Shown here: positions 8,395 to 17,906 of the stretch, piece after piece
Layout of the letters: every line of letters begins with the position of its first letter
How positions within the stretch are numbered: position 1 is the stretch's first letter
NCBI RefSeq assembly: GCF_947488185.1
Contig: NZ_CANKYM010000002.1
Coordinates: forward strand, 248,001-312,000
DNA from: an uncultured Roseobacter sp.
GTDB taxonomy: Bacteria > Pseudomonadota > Alphaproteobacteria > Rhodobacterales > Rhodobacteraceae
Length of the DNA: 64,000 nt
Direction of reading: 5' to 3'
Made by a program: the position numbers and the translations under genes
Notes under the pieces: generated by a model
Told to the model about the DNA's origin: nothing
The model's database searches: none
What the model saw: only the letters and a program-made list of their open reading frames with translations

Positions 8395-10473
8395 TCATCC
8401 TTTCCGGATCACGTCAATGCAGCCGTCCGGCTGGCGGATCGCGCGCCGGCTTTCGGGCACGATGATGGTGGTCTCATCCTCGGTAATGGCGGCAGGGCCT
8501 GCAACCTCTGCGCCTAAGGTCATTGCGGCACGCTGAACCACCGACGTGGTCAGGAAGGCAGCCTGTGCGGGGTCAAACATCTGGCGCTTCGCAACGACAG
8601 GCGCTTGCAGGGTGCCGGATGTGGTCTCTCCGCGTAAAACGGGGTCGGGCGGCGTTGTGGCATTCACCGACCAGACGGTGATTTCGATGTCGAGGCCTGC
8701 GACGGTGCGGCCGAATAGCTTGGTATAGTCCTGCTCAAACAGGTGCTTGAAGGTTTCCGCGTCCGGGGCCATGGCCTGCGCTGCGCTGAGCACGATGGGG
8801 ATTTCCCAGCCTTGGCCGGTGTAGCGCATGTAGACCTTGAACTCACAAAGAATGTCGCTCTGGGCATCGCAGCTGCGCACAAACCCTTCGGACTCAGCTT
8901 TGAGGTCAGACAGTAGCCCCTTGATTTTGTCAGCGTCGAAATCCGAGAGCTTCATATAGACGGAGCGGTTCGCCTCGAAGCTGAAGGGCGCGCGCAGGAA
9001 GCCGATGGCGGAGCCGACACCTGCCCCGGGCGGGACCAGCAACCGGTCTACGCCCAGCTTTTCGCAAAGCCTGCCTGCGTGCAAAGGGGCCGCGCCGCCA
9101 AAGGCGATCATGGTGTAATCGCTCAGATCCTCGCCGTTTTCCACCGCGTGCACGCGGGCGGCGTTGGCCATGTTTTCGTCGACCACTTCGGCCAGCCCGA
9201 AGGCGGCTGTGTGAGCATCCATTTCAAGGGCCGCGCCAAGATGGGTGCGCAAGGCCGCTTCGGCGCGGTCGGTGTGTAGCTGGATCACGCCCCCGGCGAA
9301 TGTGTCCGGGTCGAGCCTGCCCAGCACCAGATCGGCATCGGTCACCGCGGGTTTCTCACCGTCGCGCCCGTAACAGGCCGGGCCCGGTTCCGACCCCGCG
9401 CTTTCGGGGCCGACACGGATTTGCCGCAGCGCATCCACATGCGCAAGGGAACCACCGCCCGCGCCGATTTCCACCATGTCGATCACCGGAATGGAAATTG
9501 GCATGCCGGAGCCTTTCTTGAACCGGTAGGAGCGGGCCACCTCAAAGACGCGCGAGGTTTTCGGGGTCTGGTTCTTGATCAGGCAAATCTTGGCCGTTGT
9601 CCCGCCCATGTCAAAGCTCAGCACCTTCTCAAGCCCGTAGCGCGCGGCGACATGGGCGGCAAAGACAGCGCCACCCGCCGGACCGGACTCCACCAGCCGC
9701 ACCGGGAATTCAGCCGCACTTTCCAGCGAGATAATGCCCCCGCCGGAATGCATCGGGAAGACGTCACAATCTGCGCCTTCATCGCGCAGGCGGCCTTTGA
9801 GACGGCCAAGGTAGGATTTCATCAGCGGCTTGATATAGGCATTGGCGACGGTGGTGTTGAAACGCTCGTACTCCCGCATCTGCGGGCTGACCTCGCAGGA
9901 GAGCGACACCATGACATGTGGCAGCCTTTCTGCCAGAACCTCGTGCACCATACGTTCGTGGGTGTCGTTGAGATAGGAATGGATCAGGCCCACCGCGACG
10001 CTGTCATAGCCCGCCTCGCTGATCTGGTCCGCTAGGGATTCCACCTCGGACCGGTCCAGCGGGATCAGCACCTCGCCGCGCGCATCCACCCGTTCCGACA
10101 GCGTATAGCGGCGCTGGCGTGGCAGCAGCGGTTCAGGCAGCGTGAGGTTCAGATCATATTGTTCGAACCGGGATTCGGTGCGCATTTCAATGACATCACG
10201 AAAGCCTTCGGTCGTGATCAACGCCGTTTTTGCCCCGCGCCTTTCGATCAGCGCATTGGTGGCCAGCGTGGTGCCATGAATGATCTGATCGATCTGGTCG
10301 GGGGAGATGCCCGCCTTGGCACAGACCTGATGCATGCCCTCGATGATCGCGTTTTCGGGGGCGGCATAAGTTGTCAGGACCTTGGTGGAAAAGGACTGAT
10401 CTGCCACCTCCAGCACCACATCCGTAAACGTGCCGCCGATATCGACGCCCAGCCTGACGGAGGTCTTTGACAT
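8395..10473 (-). CDS. hyuA: Hydantoinase/oxoprolinase A family ATPase subunit
   Basis: A 692-residue protein with the actin-like ATPase signature LGVDIGGTFTDVVLE at the N-terminus, IIHGTTLATNALIERRGAKT, a second phosphate loop in FDMGGTTAKICLI, and FGGAAPLHAGRLCEKLGV near residue 460. These are the HyuA N-terminal and central domains; the family energises ring opening or carboxylation with ATP. It lies between prpE (60-base gap) and hyuB (4-base gap). The ATG at 10473 follows AAAAGGA. Confidence 0.92.
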   Translation of the reverse strand: MSKTSVRLGVDIGGTFTDVVLEVADQSFSTKVLTTYAAPENAIIEGMHQVCAKAGISPDQIDQIIHGTTLATNALIERRGAKTALITTEGFRDVIEMRTESRFEQYDLNLTLPEPLLPRQRRYTLSERVDARGEVLIPLDRSEVESLADQISEAGYDSVAVGLIHSYLNDTHERMVHEVLAERLPHVMVSLSCEVSPQMREYERFNTTVANAYIKPLMKSYLGRLKGRLRDEGADCDVFPMHSGGGIISLESAAEFPVRLVESGPAGGAVFAAHVAARYGLEKVLSFDMGGTTAKICLIKNQTPKTSRVFEVARSYRFKKGSGMPISIPVIDMVEIGAGGGSLAHVDALRQIRVGPESAGSEPGPACYGRDGEKPAVTDADLVLGRLDPDTFAGGVIQLHTDRAEAALRTHLGAALEMDAHTAAFGLAEVVDENMANAARVHAVENGEDLSDYTMIAFGGAAPLHAGRLCEKLGVDRLLVPPGAGVGSAIGFLRAPFSFEANRSVYMKLSDFDADKIKGLLSDLKAESEGFVRSCDAQSDILCEFKVYMRYTGQGWEIPIVLSAAQAMAPDAETFKHLFEQDYTKLFGRTVAGLDIEITVWSVNATTPPDPVLRGETTSGTLQAPVVAKRQMFDPAQAAFLTTSVVQRAAMTLGAEVAGPAAITEDETTIIVPESRRAIRQPDGCIDVIRKG

Positions 10474-10533
10474 GTGGGGGTCCTTTTCACGATTGATCTG
10501 TGTCCTCGGCCAGCGGGCCTGCTCGCGTCGGCC

Positions 10534-12426
10534 TTATCCCTTGGCATATCCGATGGTCTGCAGGGCCGTGCGGATTTCATCCAGAATGGCCGGATCATCG
10601 ATTGTCGCGGGCATCTTGAACTCTTGATTGTCCGCGATTTTCACAACCGTGGCCCGCAGGATCTTGCCGGACCGTGTCTTGGGCAGGCGGTCCACGACCA
10701 GGGCGTTCTTGAAAGCAGCCACCGGGCCGATCTTTTCACGCACCAGTTTGACGCATTCGCCCGTGATCTCACCATGCGGGCGGTTCACGCCGTTGGTCAG
10801 GCACAACAGACCCAAGGGTGATTGCCCCTTGAGAGGATCGGAGACGCCGACCACGGCGCATTCCGCCACATCCGGGTGCCCCGCGAGGACCTCTTCCATC
10901 GCGCCAGTGCTGAGCCGGTGGCCTGCGACATTGATCACGTCATCGGTGCGCGCCATGATGTAGAGATAGCCATCCGCGTCCATCAAGCCCGCGTCGCCGG
11001 TTTCATAATAGCCGGGGAAGGTGGTCAGGTAGCTCTTGCGGAAGCGGTCCGTCGCGTTCCAGAGCGTGGGCAGCGTGCCGGGGGGCAGCGGCAGCTTGAT
11101 CGCGATGGCGCCAAGCTCGCCCGGTTCTTGCGGATGTCCGGCCTCGTCAAGGATTTGCACGTCATAGCCCGGCATCGCGACTGTGGGGGAACCCACCTTG
11201 ACAGGCAATGCCTCCAGCCCTGCGGGGTTGCCCGCGATGGTGTAGCCGGTTTCCGTCTGCCACCAGTGATCGTAGACCGGAACACCCAGCAGGTCCTGCG
11301 CCCATTCGATGGTATCGGGATCTGCGCGTTCCCCCGCCAAATACAAGGCACGCAGGCCGGAGAGGTCGTATTTCGCCTTGTACTCGCCCTTGGGGTCTTC
11401 GCGTTTCACGGCGCGAATGGCCGTGGGGGCAGTGAAAAAGCTGCGCACGTTGTGCTCTTCGATCACCCGCCAGAAGGTGCCCGCATCCGGGGTGCCCACG
11501 GGCTTGCCCTCGAAAACAATGGTGGTGTTGCCGTGGATCAGCGGCCCGTAACAGATGTAGCTATGGCCCACGACCCAGCCCACATCGGAGGCGGCCCAGA
11601 ACACATCGCCCGGATCGACGTTGTAGATGTTCTTCATCGTCCAGTGCAGTGCCACGAGGTGCCCGCCGGTGGCCCGCACCACGCCCTTGGGCGCGCCGGT
11701 CGTGCCGGAAGTGTAGAGGATATAGGCGGGGTGATTGCCTTCGACAGGAACGCAAGCGGCGGGGGCAACGCCCTCCTGTGCGGCGTGCCAGTCAAGATCA
11801 CGCCCGTCAATCAGCGTGGCGCGCTCCTGCTCCCGCTGCAGGATGAGGCAGACGTCGGGCTTGTGCGCGGCGATGTCGATCGCGCCATCCAGCAGGGGTT
11901 TGTAGTGGATCACACGCCCCGGCTCCAACCCGCAGGAGGCTGCGAGGATGGCCTTGGGCTGGCAATCGTCGATCCGCACGGCCAGTTCGTTTGCGGCAAA
12001 CCCGCCAAAAACCACCGAATGCACCGCGCCGATGCGCGCACAGGCCAGCATCGCTTCCAATGCTTCCGGCACCATCGGCATATAGATGATGACGCGATCT
12101 CCCTTGGCCACCCCTTGAGCGACCAGCGCGCCCGCCAGCGAGGCGACCCGCGTCTGCAACTCCGCGTAAGTGATGGAAGATTTGGTGCCGGTGATCGGGC
12201 TGTCGTGAATGATTGCCGGTTGATCGCCACGCCCGTTTTCGACGTGGCGGTCCACCGCGTTGTAGCAGCCATTGGTCAACCCGTCGGCAAACCATTCGTA
12301 GAGGTGTTCTCCACGATCAAACAAGGCTTGGCTGGGAGGTTTCGTCCAATCAATGGCATCCGCCGCCTGCATCCAGAAACCTTCGGGATCCGCCATGCTG
12401 GCGTCATAGGTGGCGCGGTATGTCAT
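10534..12426 (-). CDS. prpE: Propionyl-CoA synthetase (AMP-forming)
   Basis: A 630-residue acyl-adenylate ligase. YILYTSGTTGAPKGVVRATG is the P-loop, DHWWQTETGYTIAG the A5 motif, YYETGDAGLMDADGYLYIMA the A7/A8 region, and LPKTRSGKILRATV holds the catalytic C-terminal lysine. The GGFAANELAVRIDDCQPK segment and overall length fit PrpE of the acetyl-CoA synthetase subfamily, activating propionate or a close short acid. It leads the minus-strand run prpE-hyuA-hyuB-SDR. No methylcitrate genes are in view. Confidence 0.9.
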   Translation of the reverse strand: MTYRATYDASMADPEGFWMQAADAIDWTKPPSQALFDRGEHLYEWFADGLTNGCYNAVDRHVENGRGDQPAIIHDSPITGTKSSITYAELQTRVASLAGALVAQGVAKGDRVIIYMPMVPEALEAMLACARIGAVHSVVFGGFAANELAVRIDDCQPKAILAASCGLEPGRVIHYKPLLDGAIDIAAHKPDVCLILQREQERATLIDGRDLDWHAAQEGVAPAACVPVEGNHPAYILYTSGTTGAPKGVVRATGGHLVALHWTMKNIYNVDPGDVFWAASDVGWVVGHSYICYGPLIHGNTTIVFEGKPVGTPDAGTFWRVIEEHNVRSFFTAPTAIRAVKREDPKGEYKAKYDLSGLRALYLAGERADPDTIEWAQDLLGVPVYDHWWQTETGYTIAGNPAGLEALPVKVGSPTVAMPGYDVQILDEAGHPQEPGELGAIAIKLPLPPGTLPTLWNATDRFRKSYLTTFPGYYETGDAGLMDADGYLYIMARTDDVINVAGHRLSTGAMEEVLAGHPDVAECAVVGVSDPLKGQSPLGLLCLTNGVNRPHGEITGECVKLVREKIGPVAAFKNALVVDRLPKTRSGKILRATVVKIADNQEFKMPATIDDPAILDEIRTALQTIGYAKG

Positions 12427-12500
12427 CGATTTGTCTCCCCCTGAACCGTATCGGCGCCATGGTTACGCCCAAGGTGAGGGGAAGGGCAAGTATGTGAGGG

Positions 12501-12818
12501 CTAACGCTTTCCGATTATTTCACGGATCGGACTGGCGTTGACCCCGCCATTGGTGCTGATCGAGTCAGCGTTGAGGACGCGCTGCACCACATCTTCACAA
12601 TCGCCGGGCGCGAGCGGATTGCACCCCCAGCTGCGATTATAGACGCGCACCTCGCCGGTCAGCACGGTGCCGCCGCGCTGCTGGAATTCGCGAATGATGG
12701 TTTCATAGTCGCGACCGTGAACGGTTACTGTGCCGGATTGTGTGGCGGCGAAGGCTGTTGTTGCGCCGAGTGCTGTCGCTGCACTGAGGATGAAGGCAGG
12801 TAAGGGGACGATTTTCAT
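12501..12818 (-). CDS. Small exported CX7C protein, paralogue 1
   Basis: A 105-residue secreted protein with a signal peptide ending near TTAFAA. The mature part TVTVHGRDYETIIREFQQRG leads to WGCNPLAPGDCEDVVQRVLN, with two cysteines seven residues apart. The next two genes share VxxxxxYxxxxR, CX7C and a final helix of the form VxxxxxxN, so the three are tandem paralogues. This copy is periplasmic rather than lipid-anchored. The ATG follows AGGAGC. No function is known to me. Confidence 0.8.
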   Translation of the reverse strand: MKIVPLPAFILSAATALGATTAFAATQSGTVTVHGRDYETIIREFQQRGGTVLTGEVRVYNRSWGCNPLAPGDCEDVVQRVLNADSISTNGGVNASPIREIIGKR

Positions 12819-12979
12819 AGGAAGCTCCTGTATCGATGAGGCCCCGGCCTGTGGAGGACGCCGGGACTTGCAGTTTCGACTTAGGAAGAGGGACGGGCCG
12901 CCGCTCGGAATGTTGCAGGATCTGGAATGCTAGTGATCGCGCGTGACAGACGCGTGGCGGGTTGGCCCGTCGTTTGGGA

Positions 12980-13255
12980 TCAGATTGAATCCCGATCAAA
13001 GATATTGGCTTCCCTGCCGCGACGCACGGCGGCTTCACAATCACCGGGGCTGTCGATTTTGCAAATGAAATACTTGCCGCGGACACGGGCGCTTGTGGTC
13101 TCGAAAGGTCCGTTTGGGCCTTCGATTGTCCGGGTGCGCAGAACGTAACTCTCGTCATCGACAATAATGGTGCTGAGCTGTTCTTCAGCGACCGTAGCAC
13201 AGGCCCCCAGGGCGAGTACGGTGAGGGCGGGGAAAAAACGCGATTTGCGGAACAC
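12980..13255 (-). CDS. Small lipoprotein with CX7C motif, paralogue 2
   Basis: A 91-residue lipoprotein: MFRKSRFFPALTVLALGAC has an LGAC lipobox with lipidated C19. The mature part has TIIVDDESYVLRTRTIEG and FICKIDSPGDCEAAVRRG, where the cysteines are seven residues apart and PGDCE matches paralogue 1. The start is GTG at 13255 behind AAGGAAA. Role unknown; probably outer-membrane anchored. Confidence 0.75.
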   Translation of the reverse strand: MFRKSRFFPALTVLALGACATVAEEQLSTIIVDDESYVLRTRTIEGPNGPFETTSARVRGKYFICKIDSPGDCEAAVRRGREANIFDRDSI

Positions 13256-13429
13256 TGGATAATTTCCTTCTGAACAAAAACACCGGCGCGTTCTACGCCG
13301 ATATGAAAAGGAGATGTGATCGTACGATTGGAAATCAACCCGTGGATGTGGTCCTTACAAAAGCGTGTTTTGCCGTGATGAGCTTACGACGGCGTGCCCT
13401 CTGCATGGGGGAGCACGCCGACGGTGGGG

Positions 13430-13753
13430 TTAAATTGGGGGCGTGTAGCCGCCTCCGCCCGGTGGTGTCACTGACCGCCGTCCCGGGTGGTTGAGGTGGT
13501 TGCCATTGATGAGATCGCGCACGGTGTCGGCGCAGGTGTGGCCGCCCGTCGTGCTACAATAGTAGGTTTGCCCGTGAAAAATCACCTTGGTGCTTGAAAA
13601 TCCGCTGCCATCGGCGCGGGCGTAGGTCCGGGTCCGGGTTTCATAGACGACCCCATCGACAACTACCTGGCCTCGCATCTCTTCAACCAGTGTGGCGCAC
13701 GCGCCGAGCAGGCAAAGCGCGCCGACAAATAAAATGTGTTTCTTTCGTTTCAT
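13430..13753 (-). CDS. Small lipoprotein with CX7C motif, paralogue 3
   Basis: A 107-residue lipoprotein with lipobox LLGAC. VVVDGVVYETRTRTYARADG and YYCSTTGGHTCADTVRDLIN parallel paralogue 2, again CX7C. The C-terminus is a Gly/Pro tail (TPPGGGGYTPPI) absent from the other two. It lies 119 bases beyond the malic enzyme stop, in the same direction. Role unknown. Confidence 0.75.
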   Translation of the reverse strand: MKRKKHILFVGALCLLGACATLVEEMRGQVVVDGVVYETRTRTYARADGSGFSSTKVIFHGQTYYCSTTGGHTCADTVRDLINGNHLNHPGRRSVTPPGGGGYTPPI

Positions 13754-13872
13754 ATCCTGATCCGTTTCGAAATGAGTTTGGCAAAACGTGCAAATGCACG
13801 TGTGCTGCCGCGCTCACTACGGATCGTCGTGATCAGGGTCCTGAAGACTTTGTTAATATGTTCTGAAAGGTC

Positions 13873-16149
13873 TCAACCGTACTGGGCCACGGGTGTGCCC
13901 GCGATGGCGGACATGTTCAGTAGTCCTCTTGCGGTGATCGACGGCGAGACGATGTGGGCCCGGTTGCCCATGCCCATCAGGATCGGTCCAACCTCGAGCC
14001 CGCCACCTTTCATTTTCAGGATGTTACGCACGCCCGAGGCCGCATCGGCGTGGGCAAAGACCAACACATTGGCCGCACCGTCAGGCATCCGGTTGCCGGG
14101 CAGGATACGCGCGCGCAGCTCCGGATCGAGGGCGGTGTCGATGTTCATCTCGCCTTCGTAGCAGAAATCATGACCCTGAGAATCCAGCAGTCTGATGGCC
14201 GCGCGCAGGCGCCCGCCGGTGCCGTCGCCACGGTTGCCGAATTGCGATTGCGAACAGAAGGCGATCCGCGGCTCGATCCCGAAGCGGCGCACATGGCGCG
14301 CGGCCCCGATGGCGATTTCGGCGATCTGCTCGGGGTCGGGGTGCAGGTGGACCTGGGTGTCGGCGACAAAAAGCGGGCCGTCTTCGAGGATCATCATCGA
14401 CAGGGCTCCGACCGGGCGCAGATCGTTCCGGCCAAGGATCTGGGTCAGGTAGTTAAGGTGCCAGCTGAACTCGCCGAAGGTGCCGCAGATCAGGCTGTCG
14501 GCCTCTTCGCGGTGCACCATCACCGCGCCAATGGCGGTGGTGTTTGTGCGCATGATCGCGCGGGCGATGTCGGGCGTGCCGCCGCGCCGCGCCATCAGCT
14601 CGTGGTAGGTCTCCCAGTAGTCCCGGTAGCGTGGGTCGTTTTCGGGGTTTACCAGATCGACGTCCTTGCCCAGCCGGATGGTCAGGCCGGCGCGGTCCAG
14701 TCGCGTCTCGATGACCTCCGGGCGCCCGATGAGAATGGGGCGTTCGGTGGTTTCCTCCAGCATCGCCTGGGCGCAGCGCAGCACGCGTTCATCCTCACCT
14801 TCGGCAAAGACGATGCGGCGCGGGGTTGTGCGGGCGGCCTGAAACACCGGGCGCATCAGCAAAGCGGATTTGAACACCGAACCGTCGAGTTTCTGTCGGT
14901 AGGCATCCAGGTCTTCAATGGGCCGCGTGGCCACCCCGGTTTCCATCGCGGCCTGTGCCACGGCAGAGGAGACAACACTGACCAATCGCGGATCGAAGGG
15001 CTTGGGGATCAGGTAGTCGGCCCCGAATGTCAGTTGCTCACCCTGGTAGGCAGCCGCCGCCTCGGCGGAGGTCGTGGCGCGCGCAAGCTCGGCAATCCCG
15101 TCGATACAGGCCAGTTCCATTTCGTCGTTGATCGTGGTGGCGCCGACGTCGAGCGCGCCCCGGAAGATGAAGGGAAAACACAGCACGTTATTGACCTGAT
15201 TGGGAAAATCGCTGCGGCCTGTGGCGATGATCGCATCGGGGGCGACCTCGCGGGCAAGATCCGGCAGGATTTCCGGGGTCGGGTTGGCAAGGGCAAAGAT
15301 GATTGGACGGTCGGTCATCCGTTTGACCATATCAGGCGTCAGCACGCCGGGCCCGGACAGGCCCAAAAAGAGATCGGCGCCGGGGATGACATCCTCCAGA
15401 GTGCGCAGATCGGAGCTTTGCGCAAATTCCGACTTGGAGGGGTTCATATCAACCTCACGCCCCTCATAGACGAGGCCGTGAATGTCGCAGAGCCAGACGT
15501 TTTCGCGCTTCACGCCGAGCTTGAGCAGCATGTTCAGACAGGCGATGCCCGCCGCCCCGCCACCGGTCGAGACGATCTTGATGTCCTCAAATGATTTGCC
15601 CGACACATGCAGGGCATTTTTCACAGCCGCACCCACCACGATGGCGGTGCCGTGCTGGTCGTCATGGAAGACGGGAATGTTCATGCGTTCACGGCAGATG
15701 CGTTCTACCGTGAAACAGTCGGGTGCCTTGATGTCTTCGAGGTTGATGGCCCCAAAGGAGGGCTCCAGCGCGCAGACGATATCGGCGAGTTTTTCCGGGT
15801 CTGTTTCATCGACTTCGATATCAAAGCAATCAATGGAAGCGAATTTCTTGAAGAGCACCGCCTTGCCCTCCATCACCGGCTTGGAGGCGAGCGCGCCGAT
15901 ATTGCCGAGCCCCAGCACCGCGGTACCATTGCTGACCACGGCCACCAAATTGCCGCGCGCGGTGTAGCGGGCGGCGGTTGACGGGTCGGCCTTGATCTCA
16001 AGACAGGCTTCGGCCACCCCGGGGGAATAGGCGCGGGCCAGATCGCGACCGTTCGCCAGCGGCTTGGTGGCGCGGATTTCGAGTTTTCCCGGTTTTGGAA
16101 ATTCGTGATAGTCCAGTGCCGCCTGGCGCAGGTTCTTGGTATCGGTCAT
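13873..16149 (-). CDS. maeB: NADP-dependent malic enzyme with C-terminal phosphotransacetylase-like domain
   Basis: The 758-residue protein oxidatively decarboxylates malate to pyruvate with NADP. Residues 1-430 are the malic enzyme: [25 protein letters not shown] and the Rossmann loop [16 protein letters not shown]. Residues about 430-758 ([20 protein letters not shown], then MSAIAGTP near the end) are the phosphotransacetylase-like domain, which in this family is regulatory and binds acetyl-CoA. The frame is open to 16434, but [16 protein letters not shown] at 16149 gives the family length. It is divergent from the VOC-bicupin gene. Confidence 0.95.
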   Translation of the reverse strand: MTDTKNLRQAALDYHEFPKPGKLEIRATKPLANGRDLARAYSPGVAEACLEIKADPSTAARYTARGNLVAVVSNGTAVLGLGNIGALASKPVMEGKAVLFKKFASIDCFDIEVDETDPEKLADIVCALEPSFGAINLEDIKAPDCFTVERICRERMNIPVFHDDQHGTAIVVGAAVKNALHVSGKSFEDIKIVSTGGGAAGIACLNMLLKLGVKRENVWLCDIHGLVYEGREVDMNPSKSEFAQSSDLRTLEDVIPGADLFLGLSGPGVLTPDMVKRMTDRPIIFALANPTPEILPDLAREVAPDAIIATGRSDFPNQVNNVLCFPFIFRGALDVGATTINDEMELACIDGIAELARATTSAEAAAAYQGEQLTFGADYLIPKPFDPRLVSVVSSAVAQAAMETGVATRPIEDLDAYRQKLDGSVFKSALLMRPVFQAARTTPRRIVFAEGEDERVLRCAQAMLEETTERPILIGRPEVIETRLDRAGLTIRLGKDVDLVNPENDPRYRDYWETYHELMARRGGTPDIARAIMRTNTTAIGAVMVHREEADSLICGTFGEFSWHLNYLTQILGRNDLRPVGALSMMILEDGPLFVADTQVHLHPDPEQIAEIAIGAARHVRRFGIEPRIAFCSQSQFGNRGDGTGGRLRAAIRLLDSQGHDFCYEGEMNIDTALDPELRARILPGNRMPDGAANVLVFAHADAASGVRNILKMKGGGLEVGPILMGMGNRAHIVSPSITARGLLNMSAIAGTPVAQYG

Positions 16150-16234
16150 GAAATGGACGCTCCTCCCAGAGAATAGTTTAGTGTTAAACCAAGTGGCGGC
16201 GGCGGCCAAGGTGCTGTTTTGCTTGGGACTGGAT

Positions 16235-16284
16235 GAGGGGCGCTGCCCCTCAAACTCCCCCGGGATATTTATGGCCAGAAGAAG
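16235..16284 (+). repeat. Rhodobacteraceae palindromic repeat, copy 2
   Basis: A perfect hairpin GAGGGGC-GCT-GCCCCTC (16235-16251) is followed by CCCCCGGGATATTTA and TGGCCAGAAGAAG (16257-16284). It lies in the 196-base divergent space between the malic enzyme and the VOC-bicupin gene, which otherwise shows no clear promoter to my eye. Confidence 0.8.
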
Positions 16285-16345
16285 CGGGCGGCGGCTTGTC
16301 AATCGGGTGATCACGGCGCAGGATACGGCGTGAGAGGGGGTGTAA

Positions 16346-17431
16346 ATGGACGAAATCAGGGCTGAAATACTGCTGCCGACGCAGGAATTGCGCGAGGATA
16401 TTCCTTTTTTTACCAAGGTGTTGGGGATGCGCATGGAGATGATCTATCCGGCAGATGATCCCACGGTCGCCGTCTTCGCAGGCCACGGGGTGCGCATCCG
16501 GGTGCAAAAGGGTGCTGACGTCTCGCCCGGGGTATTGCGCATTCTGGCGGATGATCCGGAGAGCTTTGCCGACGGTCGGACAAACCTGGCGGCACCGAAT
16601 GGTACGCGCATCGAAATCCGCCCGCTGAAAGAACCGCTGGTGATGCCGGACACCGTGCACAGCTTTGTTGTGCGCCGATTGGCGGATCAGGCGCCCTGGG
16701 TAATCGGGCGCGCGGGCATGCACTACCGCGATCTGATCCCTGACCGGCTCGGCGGGTCTATTATCGCCAGCCACATCCGCATTCCGGATGGCGGCCCGGT
16801 GCCGGACATGGTGCATTATCACACGGTCGGGTTCCAGCTGATCTTCTGTTACCGAGGCTGGGTCGATCTGGTTTATGAAGATCAGGGCGCGCCCTTCCGC
16901 CTGCATGCGGGCAACTGCGTGATCCAGCCACCGGAAATCCGGCACCGGGTCCTTTATGCTTCTGACAACATCGAAGTGATCGAGATCGGGGTGCCAGCCG
17001 AACATGTCACAACCATCGACCACGAGATGGAGCTTCCGAACGGTCCTGCCAATCCCGACCGGGTGTTTAAGGGCCAGCGGTTTGTGCACCACAAGGCAGA
17101 GGAAGCCCGGTGGCAGCCGTTCCGCGTGCCGGGATTCCAGAGCCGGGATACGACCATCGCCGAGCACACGGAAAACGTCGCCGGGGTACATGTGGTGCGG
17201 AAAGAGAGCGGGGAAAGCGCCTGGACACAGCATGACAGTGACATCCTTTTCACCTTTGTCATGGACGGGCGCATGGTGCTGGAGGGCGAAGGCCGCGCGC
17301 CGCACGCGCTGGAAGCAGGCGATGCCTTCGTGATCCCGCCGGGGATGAAAACACGTTATGCGGACCCCTCCGACGATATTGAATTGCTCGAAGTCTCCCT
17401 GCCGGGCGTGTTTCGGACGACGCAGGGATAG
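16346..17431 (+). CDS. VOC (glyoxalase-like) plus bicupin fusion protein
   Basis: A 361-residue protein. Residues 1-50 (ILLPTQELREDIPFFTKVLG) look like the first half of a VOC/glyoxalase domain. A cupin follows around residues 140-215, with VHYHTVGFQLIFCYRGWVDL giving HxH and a PPEIRHRV histidine. A second cupin occupies about residues 265-350, ending GDAFVIPPGMKTRY, in which the usual HxH is weakened to WTQHDSD. The fusion suggests a sensor or dioxygenase/isomerase for a small organic acid; no substrate can be named. It precedes cdd by 85 bases and could share its transcript. Confidence 0.75.
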   Translation: MDEIRAEILLPTQELREDIPFFTKVLGMRMEMIYPADDPTVAVFAGHGVRIRVQKGADVSPGVLRILADDPESFADGRTNLAAPNGTRIEIRPLKEPLVMPDTVHSFVVRRLADQAPWVIGRAGMHYRDLIPDRLGGSIIASHIRIPDGGPVPDMVHYHTVGFQLIFCYRGWVDLVYEDQGAPFRLHAGNCVIQPPEIRHRVLYASDNIEVIEIGVPAEHVTTIDHEMELPNGPANPDRVFKGQRFVHHKAEEARWQPFRVPGFQSRDTTIAEHTENVAGVHVVRKESGESAWTQHDSDILFTFVMDGRMVLEGEGRAPHALEAGDAFVIPPGMKTRYADPSDDIELLEVSLPGVFRTTQG

Positions 17432-17516
17432 CGCAGAAAACCGCGTTGATACCCTTGCAAAGCTGTGCAACTGGGGACACCCTGCAGGCCGAACGATGGT
17501 GTGGAGAGCTTTGCCG

Positions 17517-17906
17517 ATGTCCCTCAAGGAGGCCGCAGCCGCGGTGCGCGAGAACGCGCATGCGCCCTATTCGAACTTCAAGGTCGGTGCCGCGATCCGG
17601 GGCGAGTCGGGCGCTGTCTACGTTGGCTGCAACGTCGAGAATGTCGCCTATCCCGAGGGGACCTGCGCCGAGGCAGGGGCCATCGCGGCAATGGTGGCGG
17701 CGGGCGAGACGGCGCTGACAGAGGCCTATGTGATTGCGGGATCACCGATGCCGGTGACACCTTGCGGCGGTTGCCGTCAAAAGCTGGCCGAATTCGCCGA
17801 AGGCGCCGCCCGCGTTACCATGGCAACCACCGGCGGTGTGGAGCAGGTCACAACGGTTGCAGAGCTTTTGCCCGGCGTGTTCAACGCGGCGCATATGGAG
17901 ACATGA
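17517..17906 (+). CDS. cdd: Cytidine deaminase
   Basis: A 129-residue zinc enzyme deaminating cytidine and deoxycytidine to uridine. GCNVENVAYPEGTCAEAGAI contains the zinc cysteine and proton-shuttle glutamate, and TPCGGCRQKLAEF supplies the PCxxC pair. I chose ATG 17517, with GGAG upstream, over longer in-frame starts. The stop overlaps deoA as ATGA. It heads the nucleoside salvage run cdd-deoA-deoB-upp. Confidence 0.94.
   Translation: MSLKEAAAAVRENAHAPYSNFKVGAAIRGESGAVYVGCNVENVAYPEGTCAEAGAIAAMVAAGETALTEAYVIAGSPMPVTPCGGCRQKLAEFAEGAARVTMATTGGVEQVTTVAELLPGVFNAAHMET

Noticed and set aside
13390..13420. CGGCGTGC...GCACGCCG hairpin after the third CX7C gene
   Set aside because: Good stem but no T-run; I could not decide terminator from chance, so it is not in the feature list.
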